Positions 56,543-64,000 of a stretch of DNA of 64,000 bases are shown in pieces. This DNA comes from Rhodomicrobium vannielii ATCC 17100 (lineage in GTDB: Bacteria; Pseudomonadota; Alphaproteobacteria; Rhizobiales; Rhodomicrobiaceae): positions 3,813,501 through 3,877,500 of the forward strand of contig NC_014664.1 of the NCBI RefSeq assembly GCF_000166055.1, in the 5' to 3' direction. The stretch's first letter is position 1. Every line of letters begins with the position of its first letter. The position numbers were made by a program, and so were the translations under genes. The notes under the pieces are model-generated. The model had not been told where the DNA came from. It made no database searches and saw only the letters and a program-made list of their open reading frames with translations.

Positions 56543-57822
56543 TGGCTCATCCTATCGATTGCCCCGGCGCGGGCTGCGCGCTTCACGGGGCGATTTACGC
56601 CGCTTCGGCCGTGCGCGGGATGGTCCCGATCGTTCACGGACCGTCGGGCTGCGGTTATCAGGCAGCGCTCGCCGCGCCCCTGTCGGGCTGGCTCGATGCA
56701 GGCGGCATCGCCGTGCCGTCAACGAACCTGTCCGAGAAGCAGGTCGTTTTCGGCGGCACGGCGCGGCTGCGCGAAGAGATCAAGAACGCGGTGAAGGTCA
56801 CCGATGGCGCGCTTTACGTCGTGCTGAGCACATGTCCCACCGAGATGATCGGCGACGACATTCCCGCCATGGCGAAGGAGGCGCGAGCGCAGGGCTTCCC
56901 CGTGGTCGACGTGCCCTCAGCTGGTTTTCGCGGTGCGGTGCAGGCCGGATATACAGCCTTCCTCAAGGCCGTCATCGGCGCGGACCTCGTCATCGATAAA
57001 GGCGCGCGCGATCCGACGCTTGTGAACGTGTTCGGCCTGGTGCCCGGCGCGGACGCGGCATGGGTCGGCGACATCGAGGAATGGTCGCGGCTTCTCGCAG
57101 GGATCGGCCTTCGCGCGAATGCAGTTCTCGGTCCCTCAGGCGGGGTGGAGGATCTTCGTCGCGTCGGCAATGCGGCGCTGACGCTCGTTCTTTCGCCAGC
57201 GGGACGTGGACCGGCGGAAGATCTTCAGGCACGGTTCGGAGTGCCGTGGCTTGAAGCCGGTGCGCTCCCGGTCGGTGCGTCTGCAACCGCCGATTTGCTG
57301 CGAAGGGTCGGCGACAGTGCGGGGCGTCCGCGCGATGGGGTCGAGACATTCGTCGCCTCCGAAATCGACCGCGAAAATTGGTTCCTGGAGAGGCTGTCGC
57401 ACGCCTATCACGCGCTCGACCTTCAACGCAGCTTCGCTCTGGTTGCGACTGGATCAAGGGCGGCGGGTCTTTCCGCCTTCCTTACCGGAACGCTCGGGCT
57501 GCTGCCCCGGCTCGTTGTTGTGGCGGAACCGCTTGCGCCCGAGGAAAAGGCCCGGCTCCTTGCCGAACTCGACACAGCGGCCCCCGGCGGCAAGGTCATT
57601 TTCGCCGAGAGCGCGGGAGAGATCACGGATGCAATCGCGGCGGCGAAACCGGAGATTATCCTCGCGCGCTCAATCGAGGCGGACATCGCGGCGAGACTCG
57701 GCGTGCCGCTCGTGCAGATTTCCACGCCCGTCACCGACAGGATCGTGCTCGACACGCCGCTATCCGGCTCGCGCGGCGCGCTCGCGCTGATCGAGGCGAT
57801 CGGCACCGCTGTCTTGCGGTAG
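56542..57822 (+). CDS. nitrogenase-like component 1 subunit, three-cysteine type
   Basis: 426 residues, start overlapping the preceding stop (TGATG) with AGGAAG upstream. NifE/NifD-like: CPGAGCALHGA (Cys7, Cys12), IVHGPSGCGYQAA (Cys37), LSEKQVVFGG and LSTCPTEMIGDDIP (Cys98). These are the three conserved P-cluster/NB-cluster positions, with no further cysteine downstream. With Cys74 of the partner they could ligate one bridging [4Fe-4S] cluster. No NifD Cys275-like residue is seen. Substrate unknown. Confidence 0.87.
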   Translation: MAHPIDCPGAGCALHGAIYAASAVRGMVPIVHGPSGCGYQAALAAPLSGWLDAGGIAVPSTNLSEKQVVFGGTARLREEIKNAVKVTDGALYVVLSTCPTEMIGDDIPAMAKEARAQGFPVVDVPSAGFRGAVQAGYTAFLKAVIGADLVIDKGARDPTLVNVFGLVPGADAAWVGDIEEWSRLLAGIGLRANAVLGPSGGVEDLRRVGNAALTLVLSPAGRGPAEDLQARFGVPWLEAGALPVGASATADLLRRVGDSAGRPRDGVETFVASEIDRENWFLERLSHAYHALDLQRSFALVATGSRAAGLSAFLTGTLGLLPRLVVVAEPLAPEEKARLLAELDTAAPGGKVIFAESAGEITDAIAAAKPEIILARSIEADIAARLGVPLVQISTPVTDRIVLDTPLSGSRGALALIEAIGTAVLR

Positions 57823-57852
57823 CTTTGCCGCGCACCCGACTGAAAGCCCTCC

Positions 57853-60159
57853 ATGCAACATCGCTCGGTTTTTGTGTGCGCCACGTTTTGCCTCACGCTT
57901 CTTGCCGGTGCTTTTTGGTGTGTGGCGGAGGCGCAGACCGGGAGCGATGCCCTGAAGTCTGTTTCGAGGGCCTTTCCGCCGGGCTATGTGGGGCAGGAGC
58001 GATGCGTCGCCTGCCACGAGTCGCAGCGCCGGGACTGGGCCGCCTCATCTCACGCGAAATCGATGCAGGTGGCGTCACCCTCAACGCTTCTCGGCCGCTT
58101 CGATGGCAAGCCGGTAGGCGGCGGAGACTTCGCCGCGTTCATGCGGGAGCCTTCAGCCTGGGCGCGCCTCGATGGTGCCAACGGAAAGAAGGCCGATTTC
58201 CCGGTAGCCTTCACGCTGGGTGTCTTTCCGCTTCAGCAATATCTGGTGCCTTTCAGCGGCGGACGATTGCAGGCGCTCCCCTTCGCGTGGGATAGCCGCC
58301 CGGCTTCGGAGGGTGGGCAGCGCTGGTTCAGCCTCTATCCCGAGGCAGGCATCAAACCCGGAGACGCGCTCCACTGGACGGGCCGCAATCAGACTTGGAA
58401 CAGCATGTGCGCCGACTGCCATTCCACGGGCCTTCGCAAGAACCATGATCCCGCGACGCGCGCCTACAGCACAACCTGGTCGGACATCAACGTCGCGTGC
58501 GAGGCATGCCACGGCCCCGGTGCGAGTCATGTTGCGTGGGCAGAGAGCGGGCGTGCTGCGACCATTCCCAACAAAGACTTCACGGCTGAAGGCGCGAGCG
58601 CGCGCGGCGGCTATTGGGGCGATTTCGATGAACGAGGCATCCGCCGCTTCGTCGGTCCGGCGAGGCAGCGGGAGGTCGACCGATGCGCGCCCTGCCACGC
58701 CAGACGCCGCGCCCTGACCGATGGATGGACGTCTGGCCAGCCGCTCCTCGACAGCCACTCGCCGGCACTGCTCGACGACACGCTCTATTTCGCGGACGGA
58801 CAATTTCAAGACGAGGTCTTTGAAATCGGCTCCTTCCTGCAAAGCCGCATGGCGCAGGCGGGCGTCGTCTGCACCGACTGCCACAGCGCGCATGGCGGCG
58901 GCCTCAAGGCGGGAGGCAACGGCGTGTGCGCGCAATGCCACGACGCCAGCCGCTTCGACACCTCCTCGCATCACCGTCACACGCAGGGGTCAGAGGCTGC
59001 GCGGTGCGTCACCTGCCACATGCCGGGACGCACTTATATGGGTGTGCATGTCCGCCACGATCACAGCTTCCGGCTGCCCGCTCCGAGGCGCGCTGCGGCG
59101 CTCGGCGCTCCCGATCCCTGCCTCACGTGTCATGCGAAGCGCGGCGCGGATTGGGCCGAAGAGGCGTTGAGCCGTTGGGGCGGTGGCGGTCATCGAACGG
59201 GCTCGAAATTTGCGGAAGCACTCGATGCAGGCCGCAAAAGGCTTTCCGGAGCGGACAGGCTCCTTGTCGAGGCGGCGATAGATGCGAGCAATCCAGCCAT
59301 AGCGCGCGGGACCGCGCTCTCCCTCCTGGCCCGCTTCCCCGGACCTTTGGCGCTTCCCGCGCTCAACAAGGGCCTCGCCGATAGCGAGCCTCTCGTCCGG
59401 CTTGGCGCGGTTCGGGGACTGGCGCCTTATGCCCCACCGCTGCTCTCAAGGCTTCTCTCTCCTGTCATGGGCGATCCCGCGCGCGCGGTGCGAACGGAAG
59501 CGGCGCGGCTTCTGGCTTCCGCCAACCCCGCCGAACGCAGCGAGCCGTTCAGGAGCGCGCTCAAGGAGTGGGTCGAGGCGGAGCAGCTCGCATCGGAACG
59601 CCCCGAAAGCGCGCTCAACCTCGGCGTTCTATGGGCAGAGCTCGGCGATGCGGAGAAAGCGGAGGCGACATTGCGATCCGCCATTGAGGAAGATCCGTCG
59701 TTCACGGCCGGAGCAATCACGCTCGCGGATCTTTATCGCGCGGAAGGCCGAAATGGCGAAGCGGAGCAGGTGCTTCGAAAAAGCGCCGCGGCCGCCCCGC
59801 GGGCGGGCGACGCGCGCTATGCGCTGGCGCTCACGCTCATCCGGCAGGGTAGGCGCGCCGAAGCCCGCACCGAACTTGAACGCGCGGCGACCCTCAGCCC
59901 CGAAGAGCCACGGTTCGCCTACGCCTACGGACTTGCCCTATGGGAAGACGGCGACCGCGCACTTGCTATCGATATTTGGCAGAAGGCGAGCCGACGCAAT
60001 CCGGGGGACCGCAATCTTCTCGAAGCGCTCGTAAGTTTCGCGCGGGAGAGCGGCCGTATCGAGGAAGCGGCGAGATATGCGCGGTCGCTTGCGCGGCTTG
60101 CTCCCGGCAACCCAGACGCCGCTACCGGACGTGAGGAAAAGGAGCCTGACGGTCGCTGA
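57853..60159 (+). CDS. octaheme cytochrome c with HEAT/TPR tail
   Basis: 768 residues. A signal peptide directs it to the periplasm. Eight CxxCH haem motifs are visible at about residues 51, 186, 216, 278, 340, 359, 385 and 423. The second half (440-768) has HEAT-like repeats, then TPR repeats (ALNLGVLWAELGDAEKAEAT, AGAITLADLYRAEGRNGEAE, ARYALALTLIRQGRRAEART). It starts 30 bases after the nitrogenase-like pair and probably belongs to the operon, as an electron-transfer or multihaem oxidoreductase. The catalytic haem cannot be identified. Confidence 0.9.
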   Translation: MQHRSVFVCATFCLTLLAGAFWCVAEAQTGSDALKSVSRAFPPGYVGQERCVACHESQRRDWAASSHAKSMQVASPSTLLGRFDGKPVGGGDFAAFMREPSAWARLDGANGKKADFPVAFTLGVFPLQQYLVPFSGGRLQALPFAWDSRPASEGGQRWFSLYPEAGIKPGDALHWTGRNQTWNSMCADCHSTGLRKNHDPATRAYSTTWSDINVACEACHGPGASHVAWAESGRAATIPNKDFTAEGASARGGYWGDFDERGIRRFVGPARQREVDRCAPCHARRRALTDGWTSGQPLLDSHSPALLDDTLYFADGQFQDEVFEIGSFLQSRMAQAGVVCTDCHSAHGGGLKAGGNGVCAQCHDASRFDTSSHHRHTQGSEAARCVTCHMPGRTYMGVHVRHDHSFRLPAPRRAAALGAPDPCLTCHAKRGADWAEEALSRWGGGGHRTGSKFAEALDAGRKRLSGADRLLVEAAIDASNPAIARGTALSLLARFPGPLALPALNKGLADSEPLVRLGAVRGLAPYAPPLLSRLLSPVMGDPARAVRTEAARLLASANPAERSEPFRSALKEWVEAEQLASERPESALNLGVLWAELGDAEKAEATLRSAIEEDPSFTAGAITLADLYRAEGRNGEAEQVLRKSAAAAPRAGDARYALALTLIRQGRRAEARTELERAATLSPEEPRFAYAYGLALWEDGDRALAIDIWQKASRRNPGDRNLLEALVSFARESGRIEEAARYARSLARLAPGNPDAATGREEKEPDGR

Positions 60160-60453
60160 AATCCGTATGCGAATTTTACCGGATATGTCGCAGCGTGAGC
60201 TTCACGCAACTTCCCCGGAAGTGTTGAATTGTTCACAATCGATAACGGGTAGAAAAAACTTCTCTTGCTCGCGGCAAGCGCGTCTCCCAGAAGAAAAACT
60301 ACCTTGACTATAGACTTAGTATACTTAATCTTTGCGAGCATGAAGAGCCATTATGGTCTTCTTTTGCGGCATCTGGTGGGGGATGCCGTGCGTCCAGTTG
60401 CAGGCGCAATCCCCCTGATCTGAATAACTCCGAAGTCCTTTTGGGAGAGACAA
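60160..60453. other. intergenic region with arylsulfatase promoter
   Basis: About 290 bases between the cytochrome and the sulfatase. It is AT-rich around 60290-60335 and includes the promoter candidate listed separately. No small gene is supported. Confidence 0.5.
60304..60331 (+). promoter_or_regulatory. sigma70-like promoter of arylsulfatase
   Basis: TTGACT and TAATCT are separated by 16 bases, about 120 bases before the sulfatase start. The palindromic AGTATACT between them might be an operator. Confidence 0.45.
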
Positions 60454-62799
60454 ATGAGTCAATCCAGATCCTGGCGGTTTACTGCCGGGGTGGCCCTTCT
60501 TGCGGGCATGAGCAGCCATGTATTCGCGGCTGAGGTTTTGCCGAAGCCCGATCAGCCCTTCGCGGGTATAGTCGACGTCGACGCGAACAAGTCGAAGCCG
60601 GATGCGCCGAAAAATGTCACCGCGCCCAAGGGTGCGCCGAACATTGTCCTCATCCTGCTCGATGACGTAGGGTTTGGCGCGACGTCCATCACAGGCGGCC
60701 CGATTCCGACGCCAGCGCTCGACAAGCTGGCCAGCGAGGGACTTCGCTACAATCAGTTCCACGTCAACGCGCTCTGCTCGCCGACGCGCGCGGCGCTGCT
60801 TTCGGGGCGCAACGATCATCAGGTCGGCTTCGGCACGGTTGCGGAGATCGCCGCCAACTATCCGGGCTACAATGCGCGCTGGCCGAAAAGCGCAGCTTCC
60901 ATCGCCGAGGTGCTGCGCTTCAACGGGTACTCGACCGCCGCTTTCGGCAAGTGGCACAATACGCCGATCGGCGAAACCGGACCGGCTGGTCCGTTCGACC
61001 GCTGGCCAACGGGACGCGGGTTTGAATATTTCTACGGCTTTCAGGGCGGTGAGACCAACCAATGGCAACCGAAGCTCTGGCGCGGCACCACGCCCGTCGA
61101 ACCTTGGGGTACGCCGAAACAGGGCTACCATCTGACCACGGATCTTGCGAACGACGCCATCAACTGGCTGCATCAGCACGACGCGACTGCCTCCGACAAG
61201 CCGTTCTTCGTCTATTTCGCCACCGGCGCGACACACGCACCGCATCACGTTTCCCAGGATTGGATCGACAAGTTCAAGGGCCAGTTCGATCAGGGATGGG
61301 ACAAGCTGCGGGAAGAAACTTTCGCGCGTGAAAAGGCTCTGGGTGTCATTCCGGCCGATGCGGAATTGACGCCGCGCCCGGCAGAAATTGCCGCTTGGGA
61401 TAGTCTTTCGCCGGAGCAGAAAAAGCTGTTGGCACGGCAGGCCGAGGTTTACGCAGGCTTTCTTGCGCAAACCGATTACGAAGTTGGCCGTGTGCTCGAT
61501 GCGATCCGCGAGGAAGGCAAAGGCGACAACACGCTGGTTCTCTACATCGTGGGCGACAACGGAGCCAGCGCCGAAGGTGGCCCCGAGGGCCTCGACGCGC
61601 GCGCTACGGACGGCAGTCCTGTCAGCGTCAAGGGACGCCTCGAGAGGGCTGGCGAGCTCGGCACCGATTCCTTCTACAACCACTATTCGGCGGCTTGGGC
61701 CTGGGGCCTGAACGCGCCGTTCCAGTGGACAAAACAGGTCGCCTCGCATCTCGGTGGCACGCGCGATCCGCTGGTCGTTTCATGGCCGTCGAAGATCACC
61801 GACAAGGGCGCGATCCGCGGCGGTTTCCGGCATGTCACGGATATCGCGCCCACGATCTATGAGGCGGTCGGCATCACCCCCCCCGACGAGGTCAACGGCG
61901 AGAAGCAGGCGCCTCTCGAGGGCAAGAGCTTCGTTGACAGCTTCAGCGACGGAAAGGCGAAGAGCAAACACACCACCCAAGTATTCGAGACGGTCGGCAA
62001 TCGCGGCATCTACAAGGACGGCTGGTGGGCGGGCGCGCGCCATGTCGTCCCGTGGAAGACCTTCGAGCGCTTTGGCACGCCCATTGGCGAGCATCCGTGG
62101 GAGCTTTACAATCTCGACAAGGATTACAGCCAGTCGCGCGATCTCGCGAAGGAAAACCCCGAGAAGCTGAAGGAATTGCAGGCACTCTTCGATCAGGAGG
62201 CGAAGCGCACCAACATCTATCCTCTCGCTCCCGTCCCCGCGCTTCTTACGCCCGGCTCGACCGAGCCCAAGCAATTGGTGTTCCGAGAGGGCACAAACCG
62301 CGTTCCTGTTCTGATCGGTCCCAGAACTGGTTCGCGTTCTCACACGATCACGGCGAAAGTCGAAATACCCGATGGCGGTGCCAAGGGCGTGATCGTTGCC
62401 GAGGGCGGCCACCTCGGCGGCTATGTCATCTACATCGATGACCAAGGCCGTGCAGTCTACGAGACGAACGCACACGGAAACGCAACTGGCCGGATCGTCT
62501 CGGCAGCTACGGTGCCTTCCGGGAAGGCGACCATCACGCTCGATTTCAGTGTCGATGGCGACGAGGCCAATCCGCTTATCAAGGTGGCGCGAGGGTTCGG
62601 ACGCATCCCGCAGCCAGGAACGGCTCGTCTTTCCGTGAACGGGGCCTCTGTTGGCGAAACGAAGATCTCGAACCTGTACACGAACTATCACGAGACGCTG
62701 GATGTCGGGTCCGATCTGGGTACGCCGATCAGCGACAACTACACCGTGCCGTTCAAGTTCACGGGCAAGATCGAGACGGTGACGCTCGATCTCAAATAG
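60454..62799 (+). CDS. periplasmic arylsulfatase
   Basis: 781 residues after TTTTGGGAGAG. A signal peptide ends at HVFA-AEVL. Type I sulfatase: metal-binding LILLDDVGFG (Asp70, Asp71), the formylglycine motif CSPTRAALLSGR (Cys108), GKWHN, and IVGDNGASAEGG. A C-terminal beta domain of about 200 residues follows. It hydrolyses sulfate esters and needs a formylglycine-generating enzyme not present here. It has its own promoter, so its link to the nitrogenase-like operon is only by proximity. Confidence 0.95.
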   Translation: MSQSRSWRFTAGVALLAGMSSHVFAAEVLPKPDQPFAGIVDVDANKSKPDAPKNVTAPKGAPNIVLILLDDVGFGATSITGGPIPTPALDKLASEGLRYNQFHVNALCSPTRAALLSGRNDHQVGFGTVAEIAANYPGYNARWPKSAASIAEVLRFNGYSTAAFGKWHNTPIGETGPAGPFDRWPTGRGFEYFYGFQGGETNQWQPKLWRGTTPVEPWGTPKQGYHLTTDLANDAINWLHQHDATASDKPFFVYFATGATHAPHHVSQDWIDKFKGQFDQGWDKLREETFAREKALGVIPADAELTPRPAEIAAWDSLSPEQKKLLARQAEVYAGFLAQTDYEVGRVLDAIREEGKGDNTLVLYIVGDNGASAEGGPEGLDARATDGSPVSVKGRLERAGELGTDSFYNHYSAAWAWGLNAPFQWTKQVASHLGGTRDPLVVSWPSKITDKGAIRGGFRHVTDIAPTIYEAVGITPPDEVNGEKQAPLEGKSFVDSFSDGKAKSKHTTQVFETVGNRGIYKDGWWAGARHVVPWKTFERFGTPIGEHPWELYNLDKDYSQSRDLAKENPEKLKELQALFDQEAKRTNIYPLAPVPALLTPGSTEPKQLVFREGTNRVPVLIGPRTGSRSHTITAKVEIPDGGAKGVIVAEGGHLGGYVIYIDDQGRAVYETNAHGNATGRIVSAATVPSGKATITLDFSVDGDEANPLIKVARGFGRIPQPGTARLSVNGASVGETKISNLYTNYHETLDVGSDLGTPISDNYTVPFKFTGKIETVTLDLK

Positions 62800-62808
62800 G
62801 CGCGCGGT

Positions 62809-62828
62809 CCGCGCTGCATGCAGCGCGG
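62809..62828. repeat. perfect 20-base palindrome
   Basis: The sequence at 62809-62828 equals its own reverse complement (arms CCGCGCTGCA). It starts ten bases after the sulfatase stop and could be a hairpin or a protein-binding site. Confidence 0.7.
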
Positions 62829-62846
62829 CTCAACGGTCAGGAAAGA

Positions 62847-62880
62847 GCCCGGCGGCGATGGGCATCCCGCCGGGCATTTC
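62847..62880 (+). terminator. terminator-like hairpin after arylsulfatase
   Basis: GCCCGGCGG pairs with CCGCCGGGC across an 11-base loop, followed by ATTTC. A strong stem with only a short T-run. Confidence 0.6.
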
Positions 62881-62989
62881 ATCGGATTGCGAAACAAGCG
62901 TTGCAATCCGAAAACGTACGGCACCCGGCTGGGGTGGCGAAGTGAGTTGAACCCGGGGCGGGTTCATTGGGCAAGTTGGGTGGGAAAAC

Positions 62990-64000
62990 ATGATAGTAAA
63001 ACAGTCGCCCTCGGCTGACGGGCAAGGTATTGACGCGCGTCGTCTGAGACGTGGGCTTCTTTACGGCGGTGCAGCTGCACTTGGCTTGAGCGTTTCGTCA
63101 ACAGCGATCATGGCGCAGGATCAGGCGTCGCCCGCTGGCCAGAGCGGTGCAGCCTCCGCACCGAAAGCAAAGAAAAAAGCCGATCAGTCAGCCGCCCCGG
63201 AAACTGCGGGCAGCGCTACGCAAAACGCGGCAGGAGCGGCGGTCCCGCCAGCCGCCGGAGGGCAGACCGCGGCGGTTGGAGCGACCGCGACCATTCAGGA
63301 CGTCATCGTGACGACCCGCCTGCGCGATGAAGAACTGCAGGAAGTGCCGATCCCGGTTTCGGCTGTTAACGGCGAGACCCTTGAGCGCGAGCAGCAGAAG
63401 ACGGTGAAGGACTTCGCGCAAAAGGTTCCGTCATTGTCCGTCGTCGCGCCGAACGCCCGCAACACCAGTATCGCCATTCGCGGCGTCGGCAAGACATGGG
63501 CCAGCGACGCGCTTGAAGCGAGCGTCGGCGTCATCGTCGACGGCGTCGTAGCGACAATCCCCGGTATGTCCTGGGGCGACTACGCCGACATTCAGCAGAT
63601 CGAGGTGGCGCGCGGACCGCAAGGCACGCTTCTCGGCAAGAATACGACGCTGGGAGCGCTGAATATCACGTCGAAAGCGCCGAGTTTCATTCCCGAGAAA
63701 GAGGTCGAAGTCACCTATGGCTCGCGCGACCTGTTCGTGACGAAGGCGACAGCGTCGGGGCCGATCATCGACGATACGCTTGCCTATCGCGCGTCGGTCT
63801 ACTTCGACGGACAGAACGGCTACGTCGAGAACATCCTGCCGGGCGGCGACACCTATAACGGCCAGAATCGCTGGGGCGGCCGGTTCCAGTTCCTCTACAC
63901 GCCGAACGAAAACGTCACGAATCGAACGATCATCGATCACAGCGAGGCGAGAGAAGATCTACTGGTGCAGGCGCGCCTGTCGGACCCGCGGACCTACAGC
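62990..64000 (+). CDS. TonB-dependent receptor, N-terminal part (runs off window)
   Basis: 337 codons from the ATG at 62990 (GGGTGGGAA upstream). An N-terminal Arg-rich signal (RRLRRGLLYGGAAALG) is followed by a Lys/Ala/Pro/Gln-rich linker (55-95), a TonB-box-like IQDVIVTTR near residue 102, and the plug domain with VPIPVSAVNGETLER, SIAIRGVG, VGVIVDGV and VARGPQGTLLGKNTT. The barrel begins near residue 225. It imports an unidentified ligand across the outer membrane; beside an arylsulfatase, a sulfated compound is possible. Confidence 0.92.
   Translation, partial: MIVKQSPSADGQGIDARRLRRGLLYGGAAALGLSVSSTAIMAQDQASPAGQSGAASAPKAKKKADQSAAPETAGSATQNAAGAAVPPAAGGQTAAVGATATIQDVIVTTRLRDEELQEVPIPVSAVNGETLEREQQKTVKDFAQKVPSLSVVAPNARNTSIAIRGVGKTWASDALEASVGVIVDGVVATIPGMSWGDYADIQQIEVARGPQGTLLGKNTTLGALNITSKAPSFIPEKEVEVTYGSRDLFVTKATASGPIIDDTLAYRASVYFDGQNGYVENILPGGDTYNGQNRWGGRFQFLYTPNENVTNRTIIDHSEAREDLLVQARLSDPRTYS

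Noticed and set aside
54306-57822. Genuine NifHDK nitrogenase
   Set aside because: The two large subunits are too short and lack four of the expected P-cluster cysteine positions in one subunit overall, and no FeMo-co ligand cysteine is seen. No nifB, nifE or nifN genes are nearby.
54306-57822. Chlorophyllide or protochlorophyllide reductase (BchXYZ or BchLNB)
   Set aside because: The cysteine pattern is similar, but subunit lengths differ, no bch gene is adjacent and the operon carries an ABC importer. The NifH-like protein has NifH-type DPKADST, not the BchL DPKHDST form.
51829-57822. Methylthio-alkane reductase (MarHDK)
   Set aside because: Possible in theme, since organosulfur genes are near, but the cysteine-poor first subunit does not fit a nitrogenase-like cofactor set as I understand Mar. 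Only a tree could settle it.
62990-63100. Tat signal on the TonB receptor
   Set aside because: The RRLRRG run lacks the S/T-RR-x-F-L-K consensus, and TonB receptors normally use Sec.

Overview
The window reads as chromosomal DNA of a GC-rich alphaproteobacterium, most likely a Hyphomicrobiales member. The reasons are gene content and order: a C4-pathway 5-aminolevulinate synthase, the hbd-etfAB-cobalamin adenosyltransferase group, a YggT-DUF167-FolD run, an MmcB repair nuclease, DUF1223 and TIGR02301 proteins, prolyl-tRNA synthetase close to lolC-lolD, and two porin_2-type porins. The genus is not proven; a Rhodomicrobium relative is my guess from memory of similar porins.

Layout. 1-6.6 kb: hemA (start only), carA, hbd-etfA-etfB, a rhomboid protease, a cobalamin adenosyltransferase and a frameshifted PagL-like gene. 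6.8-15 kb: a glycosyltransferase-like protein, the ergothioneine pair egtD-egtB, mmcB, fmt and small proteins. 15.6-21 kb: porin, yggT, DUF167, folD, amidotransferase, Nudix. 21.1-24.8 kb: an operon of NfrB-like glycosyltransferase, WecB epimerase and HlyD-like protein, suggesting an exopolysaccharide. 25-27.5 kb: a peptidase and a phosphomannomutase. 28-31.8 kb: two convergent arsenic operons (arsR-acr3-arsC and arsR-arsM-arsC), followed by a broken integrase that ends at the 3' end of a tRNA-Gln. 33.3-44.8 kb: lolD-lolC, a phosphatase, a fructosamine kinase-like gene, an archaeal/eukaryal-type proS, CBS protein, FAD enzymes, ubiE, an acyltransferase and a Ubi-type hydroxylase. 45.4-47.4 kb: a second porin and a second tRNA-Gln.

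The standout region is 48.3-60.2 kb. Ten tightly packed genes on one strand encode a nitrate/sulfonate/taurine-type ABC importer, a radical SAM protein with a C-x8-C-x2-C motif, an MFS transporter, a NifH-like reductase, two nitrogenase-like (NifD/K/E/N superfamily) subunits and an octaheme cytochrome c with a TPR tail. A periplasmic arylsulfatase and a TonB-dependent receptor follow. The NifH-like protein keeps its P-loop and both cluster cysteines. The catalytic pair keeps only 3+1 of the conserved N-terminal cysteine positions, which suggests one bridging [4Fe-4S] cluster as in dark-operative tetrapyrrole reductases, not a P-cluster/FeMo-co nitrogenase. The substrate is unknown; the import genes and sulfatase neighbour point loosely to a small imported molecule, perhaps organosulfur.

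Other structure includes a dispersed two-hairpin repeat (17.1 kb and 43.5 kb, with partial relatives at 18.9, 27.9 and 36.1 kb), an ArsR operator palindrome, an FNR/FixK-like box upstream of hemA, and pseudogenes near both tRNA-Gln genes.
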